From assembly GCF_014905395.1 (NCBI RefSeq), contig NZ_BNDT01000001.1:1-64000 (forward strand): DNA of 64,000 nucleotides, read 5' to 3'. Positions 58,950 to 64,000 of the stretch are shown piece by piece. This DNA is from Lactococcus taiwanensis (lineage in GTDB: Bacteria; Bacillota; Bacilli; Lactobacillales; Streptococcaceae). Numbering within the stretch: the first letter of the stretch is position 1; every line of letters starts with the position of its first letter. The position numbers and the translations under genes were made by a program. The notes below the pieces were generated by a model. That model was not told the origin of the DNA. It saw only the letters and a program-made list of their open reading frames with translations, and ran no database searches.

Positions 58950-59597
58950 ATGAAATTTAAAGCAGTAATATTTGATATGGATGGTGTTTTAGTTGATACT
59001 GAACGCTACTATTTACAACGTCGAGAAGAATTCTTTGGGAGCCACGATATTTCCATTGCCCATTTGACTCCAAGTGATTTTATTGGCGGAAATATGCGTG
59101 AGATATGGCCGAGAATTTTAGGAGAAAAATTTAATCCTCGTGAGGCGGTACAACTTCAAAAAGAGTATGAATATTATAAAGCGACACATCCGATGCCTTA
59201 TGCTGATTTACTTTATCCAGATGTGACAGAAATATTGGACTACTTAAAAGAACAACAGACTAAGATTGCTTTGGCCTCTAGTTCGTCCATGAATGATATC
59301 CAACAAGTCTTAAGTATTCATCGCCTGCAACCCTACTTTGAAGTTGTTTTATCAGGCAATGATTTAAAGGAAACGAAGCCTAATCCTGAAATTTACCTGT
59401 CTGCAATGCAAAAATTACAAGTAAAGGCAACTGACAGTCTCGTCATTGAAGATTCAGAAAAAGGAATAAGTGCAGGTAAGGCAGCAGGGGCTACAGTGTG
59501 GGCAATCAAAGATTACCGTTTCGGTATGAATCAAGAAAAAGCTGACCAATTTGTGGACTCACTGACCAGTGCTAAAAACTTATTGACAACTTATTGA
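58950..59597 (+). CDS. HAD-IA phosphatase, beta-phosphoglucomutase-like
   Basis: 215 residues. FDMDGVLVDTE (nucleophile and acid Asp), ALASSSS (motif II), KPNPEIYL (motif III Lys) and VIEDSEKGISAGKAAGA (motif IV) with an alpha-helical cap (about 15-85). The group contains beta-phosphoglucomutases and sugar-phosphate phosphatases. It lacks maltose or trehalose neighbours, so a phosphatase role is more likely. The transcript is predicted to be leaderless. Confidence 0.88.
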   Translation: MKFKAVIFDMDGVLVDTERYYLQRREEFFGSHDISIAHLTPSDFIGGNMREIWPRILGEKFNPREAVQLQKEYEYYKATHPMPYADLLYPDVTEILDYLKEQQTKIALASSSSMNDIQQVLSIHRLQPYFEVVLSGNDLKETKPNPEIYLSAMQKLQVKATDSLVIEDSEKGISAGKAAGATVWAIKDYRFGMNQEKADQFVDSLTSAKNLLTTY

Positions 59598-59706
59598 CCA
59601 CAGATGGGAAAATAACTAAGCCTTTGAACTAGAATTAGGAAAATCAGCGATCCTTTAAGTTTTTGCTGCCCTATGATAAAATAGAAGGCGTATAGGAGTG
59701 ATATTT

Positions 59707-61671
59707 ATGAATTTTGTCCGACGGTTTTCACCGCTTGTTATTATTATCATCATGATTATCGTACAAGTTATTGAAGGGGTAGTCGTTATATGTTCGGCGA
59801 CACGCTGGTCCATCTTGATTTATCTCTTTATCTTGAATGTGGCGATAACACTTATTTTGTTGTCACAAACTCGTAATTATCAATTGCGCCGTCAAGATTT
59901 TATAAGAAAAATTAACGATGAGGCCGAGAATTCACTCAATGCTACTTTGGATAACATGCCCATTGGGGTGATAAGATTTAACAATCAAACGCTTGAGCCT
60001 GAATGGTTTAACCCCTTTGTTGATATGATATTTAAGGGAAATGATCAAGTACTCGATCGTGAAGATATCAAAAGAATTTTAAAAAATGCAAGTGAAGATC
60101 AATATATTGAAATTGGCAAACAAAAATATGTTGCAGAATTAGATGTAGATAAAAATCTTATCTATCTCATTGATGCGACAAAAGAAGTAGCTTTCAAATC
60201 TGAATTTAATGACAGCCGTGCCGTCATTGGTGCGATTTCTGTTGATAATTATGATGATGCAACCGATTTGATTACTGACAGTGGGCGTACAGCTATTAAC
60301 AGTTTCATTTCATCTTTTCTTGAAGAATTTGCGGATAAGTATGGCGTTTATTTACGTCGAATTAACAGTAGTCGCCATTATTTTTTCTGTGACTATCGTA
60401 TCTTAGAAAAAATGATTAACGATAAGTTTGAAGTGCTTAAACAATTCCGTGAAAATTCAGCTCAAAAAGATATTCCGTTAACCCTGTCTGTAGGTGTAGC
60501 TTATGGCTGGAATGATTTTCCGACTATTGGTCAAGTGGCATTAAATAACTTAGAGTTGGCTCAGGTAAGAGGCGGGGACCAAGTAGTACTCCGTGAGAAC
60601 ACTCCTCAAGCCCGTCCGACTTACTTTGGCGGAAATTCGGAAAGTCGTACTCAAAAAAGTAGGACGCGTGCGCGAGCAATTTCCACCGCCCTGCGGACCA
60701 TCATTGCTGAAGCAGAAGACGTTTTTATTGTTGGTCACCGCTTTACGGATATGGATGCTTTAGGAGCTGCAGTAGCTATGAAGGCTTTTGCAAACATGTC
60801 TGGAAAAGAAGCTTTTGTCGTTTATGATCCAGAGCAACTTTTACCAGATGTTCAGCGTGCGATTGAAAAAATGAATGAGTCGTCAGATGGATTTACTCAT
60901 ATTGTTCGACTAGAAACTGCTCAGAAATTGAAGAAAAAAGATTCATTACTTATTATGGTTGACCATTCCAAAACGAGTCAAACCTTGAATCTTGATTTTT
61001 ATAAATCCTTTGAAAAATTAGTGGTCATTGACCACCACAGAAGAGATGACGATTTCCCAGAGCACGCATTACTGTCATATATTGAGTCTTCGGCAAGCTC
61101 AGCAAGTGAGTTAACCATTGAGCTCTTGCAGTTTCATGATAATAATCAACGGAAAATGTCAACGATTGAAGCGAGTATTGTACTTGCCGGAATTGAGATG
61201 GATACCAAAAACTTCACGAAAGCAACAACGGCAAGGACTTTTGAGGCGGCAGCTTATTTACGTTCTCGAGGAGCAGATAATGATTTGATTAAGATGATCA
61301 TGGCTACCGATTTTGAGAAATATAAAAAAGCTAATGAAATTGTATTAAATTCGAAATTGATAATGCCAGGCATTGCTGTAGGGCTTGGCCTAAGCGAACA
61401 TAAGTATGATAATATCGCAACTGCTAAAGCAGCAGATACTCTGCTTGACATGGCGGGGATTTCTGCGTCATTTGCTATCACACAGCATAATAATGGTTAC
61501 ATCGCCATCTCAGCACGTTCTCGAAATGGGTTTAATGTGCAATCCATTATGGAACAGATGGGTGGTGGCGGACATTTTAACAATGCCGCAACCCAAATTT
61601 ATGAAAAAAATATGAATGAAGTTGAAGCTGATTTGATTCAACTGCTTGAAGAAAGAGAGAATGAAAAATGA
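59707..61671 (+). CDS. gdpP: c-di-AMP phosphodiesterase GdpP
   Basis: About 654 residues. Two N-terminal membrane helices (about 10-28, 34-52), a PAS-like heme-binding domain (about 75-150), a degenerate GGDEF domain (about 165-300, where the motif is not conserved), then DHH ([25 protein letters not shown]) and DHHA1 ([14 protein letters not shown]). It hydrolyses c-di-AMP to pApA, controlling osmolyte and cell-wall homeostasis. A GTG at 59698 is in frame, but AGGAG (59694-59698) overlaps it and fits the ATG at 59707. It overlaps rplI by 4 bases, the usual Firmicute gdpP-rplI-dnaB order. Confidence 0.95.
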   Translation: MNFVRRFSPLVIIIIMIIVQVIEGVVVICSATRWSILIYLFILNVAITLILLSQTRNYQLRRQDFIRKINDEAENSLNATLDNMPIGVIRFNNQTLEPEWFNPFVDMIFKGNDQVLDREDIKRILKNASEDQYIEIGKQKYVAELDVDKNLIYLIDATKEVAFKSEFNDSRAVIGAISVDNYDDATDLITDSGRTAINSFISSFLEEFADKYGVYLRRINSSRHYFFCDYRILEKMINDKFEVLKQFRENSAQKDIPLTLSVGVAYGWNDFPTIGQVALNNLELAQVRGGDQVVLRENTPQARPTYFGGNSESRTQKSRTRARAISTALRTIIAEAEDVFIVGHRFTDMDALGAAVAMKAFANMSGKEAFVVYDPEQLLPDVQRAIEKMNESSDGFTHIVRLETAQKLKKKDSLLIMVDHSKTSQTLNLDFYKSFEKLVVIDHHRRDDDFPEHALLSYIESSASSASELTIELLQFHDNNQRKMSTIEASIVLAGIEMDTKNFTKATTARTFEAAAYLRSRGADNDLIKMIMATDFEKYKKANEIVLNSKLIMPGIAVGLGLSEHKYDNIATAKAADTLLDMAGISASFAITQHNNGYIAISARSRNGFNVQSIMEQMGGGGHFNNAATQIYEKNMNEVEADLIQLLEERENEK

Positions 61672-62117
61672 AAGTTGTATTTTTAGAAGATGTTAAAGGG
61701 CGTGGAAAAAAGGGAGAAGTAAAAGAGGTTCCGACTGGTTTTGCTAATTTCTTGATTAAACAAAAACAAGCCAAAGCTGCGACAAGTGCGTCTCTAGCAG
61801 CCGTAGAAGCACAAAAGAAAGCGCAAAAGCGTCAAGCAGAAGAAGATTTAGCAGAAGCTAAAATGCTTAAGAATGCTTTAGAAAAAGAAGATGTTGTTGT
61901 TGAAATTAAGATGAAAACGGGAGAAACAGGACGTACTTTTGGCGCTGTGGATAAATCAGATATCGCAAAAGCTCTCAAAGCTCAATACAATGTTCCTGTG
62001 GATAAACGTAAAATTCAATTGATCAATAAAATCCAAGCTTTGGGGACAAAAGAAGTACCTGTTAAACTGCACCATGACGTGACAGCAGTTATCAAAGTGA
62101 AAATAAGCGAGGCCTAA
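61668..62117 (+). CDS. rplI: Ribosomal protein L9
   Basis: 149 residues. N-domain [20 protein letters not shown] with the conserved Gly-Lys loops binding 23S rRNA, long connecting helix (about 40-75), C-domain ending in [14 protein letters not shown]. An ATGA overlap with gdpP and a 1-base gap to dnaB show a single operon. Confidence 0.97.
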   Translation: MKVVFLEDVKGRGKKGEVKEVPTGFANFLIKQKQAKAATSASLAAVEAQKKAQKRQAEEDLAEAKMLKNALEKEDVVVEIKMKTGETGRTFGAVDKSDIAKALKAQYNVPVDKRKIQLINKIQALGTKEVPVKLHHDVTAVIKVKISEA

Positions 62118-62118
62118 A

Positions 62119-63486
62119 ATGCCCGAAATTGATCTAATAAAAGCGCCGCCTCAAGACTTAGCAGCTGAACAGGCTGTTCTTGGGGCTGTTTTTTTGGATA
62201 GCGATAGACTTGTTGAAATCAAGGAATTTATTACGCCTGATGATTTTTATAAGAATGCCCATAAGATAATTTTTCGTGCAATGGAAAAATTATCGGATGC
62301 ACGTGAAGCGATTGATGTCTTAACCATCCGCTCCCAATTGGAAAATCAGGGTGATTTAGAAGCAATTGGTGGAATTGCCTATATTGCTGAATTAGCAACA
62401 GCTACACCAACCGCTGCTAACGCTGCTTATTATGCAAAAATTGTTGCAGAAAAATCATTACTTCGTCAGTTGATTCATCGCTTGACTGAATCTGTTGAAA
62501 AAGCTTATGAACAGGATTCGCCAGCTGATGATATTCTCGCACAAGCAGAAAAAAGTTTAATTGATGTTCAACAAGGCCGTAATACCAATGGCTTTAAAAA
62601 AATATCCGAAGTCCTAGCGGTTCATATGGATGATTTAGAGCAAAGAGCTCAACAAAAATCAAACATTACTGGAGTGGCGACAGGCTACCCTGCCTTAGAT
62701 AATATGACTACAGGATTACATGAAGAAGAATTGATTATTCTTGCAGCTCGTCCTGCCGTCGGTAAAACCGCTTTTGCTCTAAATATTGCACAAAATATTG
62801 GGACAAAACAAGATAAAACAGTGGCTATTTTTTCTTTAGAGATGGGGGCTGAAAGTTTAGTAAGTCGGATGATTGCTGCAGAGGGATCCATTGATTCTCA
62901 TAGCTTACGTACTGGTCAGCTGAACGATCAAGAGTGGAATGATTATTTCATGGCGACAGGTACTTTGTCGCGCGCTAGCATTTATATTGATGATACACCT
63001 GGTATTAAAATCTCAGAAATCCGAGCCCGTTCTAGAAAATTAGCACAGGAAACTCAAAATCTGGGACTGATTGTGATTGATTATTTGCAGTTGATCTCAG
63101 GTACTGGACGTGAAAATCGTCAACAAGAAGTCTCCGAAATTTCAAGACAGCTAAAGATTTTAGCTAAAGAATTAAAAGTTCCAGTTATTGCGCTTTCTCA
63201 GCTCTCGCGGGGGGTTGAGCAACGGCAAGATAAACGTCCAGTCCTCTCCGATATTCGGGAGTCAGGCTCGATTGAACAAGATGCGGATATTGTAGCCTTT
63301 TTATACCGAGATGATTATTACGATCGTGGAACCGGGGATGAAGAGGATGATGAAGAAATTTTACAAGATAATAAAGTGGAAGTCATCATTGAAAAAAACC
63401 GTTCGGGTAGCCGAGGAACAGTAGAATTGCTCTTTATCAAAGAGCATAATAAATTTGCAAGCATTGACAGTCGATATGGTGAGTAG
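62119..63486 (+). CDS. dnaB: Replicative DNA helicase
   Basis: 455 residues, RecA-like hexameric helicase (DnaC in Bacillus nomenclature). N-domain (about 1-110, PQDLAAEQAVLGAVFLD), linker, then ATPase with Walker A ARPAVGKTAFALN, SLEMGAESLVSRM, Walker B LIVIDYLQL and the arginine/DnaB motif DIRESGSIEQDADIV. No intein. The start is one base after the rplI stop. The operon has no strong terminator before veg. Confidence 0.96.
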   Translation: MPEIDLIKAPPQDLAAEQAVLGAVFLDSDRLVEIKEFITPDDFYKNAHKIIFRAMEKLSDAREAIDVLTIRSQLENQGDLEAIGGIAYIAELATATPTAANAAYYAKIVAEKSLLRQLIHRLTESVEKAYEQDSPADDILAQAEKSLIDVQQGRNTNGFKKISEVLAVHMDDLEQRAQQKSNITGVATGYPALDNMTTGLHEEELIILAARPAVGKTAFALNIAQNIGTKQDKTVAIFSLEMGAESLVSRMIAAEGSIDSHSLRTGQLNDQEWNDYFMATGTLSRASIYIDDTPGIKISEIRARSRKLAQETQNLGLIVIDYLQLISGTGRENRQQEVSEISRQLKILAKELKVPVIALSQLSRGVEQRQDKRPVLSDIRESGSIEQDADIVAFLYRDDYYDRGTGDEEDDEEILQDNKVEVIIEKNRSGSRGTVELLFIKEHNKFASIDSRYGE

Positions 63487-63504
63487 ATTTTTTCTAGTCA
63501 TTCG

Positions 63505-63613
63505 TGGTATAATACAAGTAATTGTCTAATTCTGTCCTTGGTTAAGCTAAAGTTTGACTGAATGGAGCGCTACCCGAGGGGTAGCTCATCCTCAAACTGA
63601 ACGTGAACAAGGA
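63505..63613 (+). promoter_or_regulatory. Promoter and nested-hairpin leader upstream of veg
   Basis: TGGTATAAT (63505-63513) is an extended -10, predicted start near 63520. The RNA would contain three nested stems: TCCTTG (63535-63540) with CAAGGA (63608-63613), AGTTTGA (63551-63557) with TCAAACT (63592-63598), and GCTACCC (63569-63575) with GGGTAGC (63579-63585). A second extended -10, TGTTATAAT, lies at 63636-63644. Confidence 0.55.
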
Positions 63614-63692
63614 TAAGCTCGAAGATAAAAATCAATGTTATAATGTAATTGTTCGGAGAAATCCGACTTTTACGTCTTATTTGGAGGAAAAA

Positions 63693-63950
63693 ATGGATAA
63701 CCAAAGTCAAGAAGTTGGGAAAATCGTTGATATTCGTGACAAAGTAAAAGCACACTTGGGAGAAACAATCGAAATTACTTCCCAATTTGGTCGTAAACGT
63801 GAGAACCGTCATAAAGTAAATTTGATTGAAGCTTATGCGACTCATTTTGTAATTGAAAACATTCCTGCACGTGGTCCAAAAACAACAGAATCATATCAAT
63901 ATGCAGATATTTTGACACAAACGATTTTAATACACTATCCAAACGCATAA
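63693..63950 (+). CDS. veg: Veg family protein
   Basis: 85 residues. VGKIVDIRDKVKAHLGETIEI and QFGRKRENRHKVNLIEAYATHFVI (quoted by segment) are the Veg (DUF1021) signature, a small beta-barrel protein reported in Bacillus to stimulate biofilm formation; its biochemical role is unknown. GGAGGAA 5 bases before the ATG at 63693 sets the start; the longer frame from 63603 would run through the second promoter and is rejected. It is preceded by two candidate promoters. Confidence 0.9.
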   Translation: MDNQSQEVGKIVDIRDKVKAHLGETIEITSQFGRKRENRHKVNLIEAYATHFVIENIPARGPKTTESYQYADILTQTILIHYPNA

Positions 63951-64000
63951 ACTTAAAGCAGATTAATGATTCACAATAAAGGAAGGAGGAGACAAGGTTG
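63951..64000 (+). other. Window end with a strong ribosome-binding site for the next gene
   Basis: AAGGAAGGAGGAG ends about 10 bases before the window edge, so a plus-strand gene probably begins at or just after 63998 (possibly with TTG). Its identity cannot be seen. Confidence 0.4.

Noticed and set aside
59420-60290. Weak half-sites of the dispersed palindrome (AACTGACAG, CACTGACCAGTG, ACTGACAG) in the HAD and gdpP genes
   Set aside because: They lack a second arm at the right distance; such short matches are expected by chance.

Overview
The window is a stretch of low-GC Gram-positive chromosome that I read as Lactococcus. The peptide transporter at 20646 and the ABC exporter at 30069 match, as far as I remember those sequences, the lactococcal DtpT and LmrA proteins almost throughout. 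The gene sets pepP-efp-asp23-nusB, glgCDAP-apu, cydAB/cydDC, flp and menFDHBEC also fit a respiration-capable lactic acid bacterium. I cannot fix the species. There is no phage, insertion sequence or CRISPR array; this is mostly core chromosome with a few accessory patches.

Layout. 1-3250: end of a GlsB/YeaQ-type membrane protein gene, an orphan glycosyltransferase-like gene, small membrane and cold-shock proteins, an initiator tRNA with its own promoter and terminator, and an acetyltransferase. 3350-9980: RNA and translation genes (tatD, a P-loop kinase, rnmV, ksgA, pepP, efp, asp23-like, an oversized nusB). 10090-20490: alpha-glucan metabolism (malQ, glgC, glgD, glgA, glgP, apu). 20600-28670: peptide uptake (dtpT), then cytochrome bd oxidase (cydAB) and its assembly exporter (cydDC). 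28675-31890: a MarR regulator with elaborate operators, a 44-codon leader gene, a decayed SGNH hydrolase and lmrA. 31920-39520: DedA, a MacB-type exporter, a zinc ribbon protein, a DUF1275 protein, Flp, a MetE-like methyltransferase, an RNase Z-like hydrolase, tadA and the SRP RNA. 39640-42000: a more AT-rich patch with an Rgg-type regulator and an M20 peptidase. 42047-49864: menaquinone genes on the minus strand. 49960-64000: acetyltransferase, ytoI-like regulator, nrnA, asparaginase, a HAD-MazG fusion, NfeD plus flotillin, aspartokinase, HAD phosphatase, gdpP-rplI-dnaB and veg.

How the genes work together. Menaquinone synthesis and cytochrome bd oxidase form a short respiratory chain, with an FNR/CRP-like regulator (Flp) between the two clusters. 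The glg operon makes and degrades a storage glucan, with MalQ and a pullulanase-type enzyme handling linear and branched dextrins. NrnA and GdpP are both DHH phosphodiesterases that act on small nucleotides.

The most striking unexplained signal is a dispersed, roughly 20-bp imperfect palindrome (consensus about TACTGACAGNNCTGTCAGTA). I found 20 copies between 5.3 and 52.9 kb. Fourteen lie between genes, several of them forming terminators, and six lie inside genes. Four of those six are read in the same frame and add an L-T-E-(L/Q)-S-V hexapeptide to unrelated proteins. Other items of note are several genes that appear to be transcribed without a leader, a cydD leader with a terminator hairpin and a displaced ribosome-binding site, a NusB with about 190 extra residues, and a nested-hairpin leader upstream of veg.
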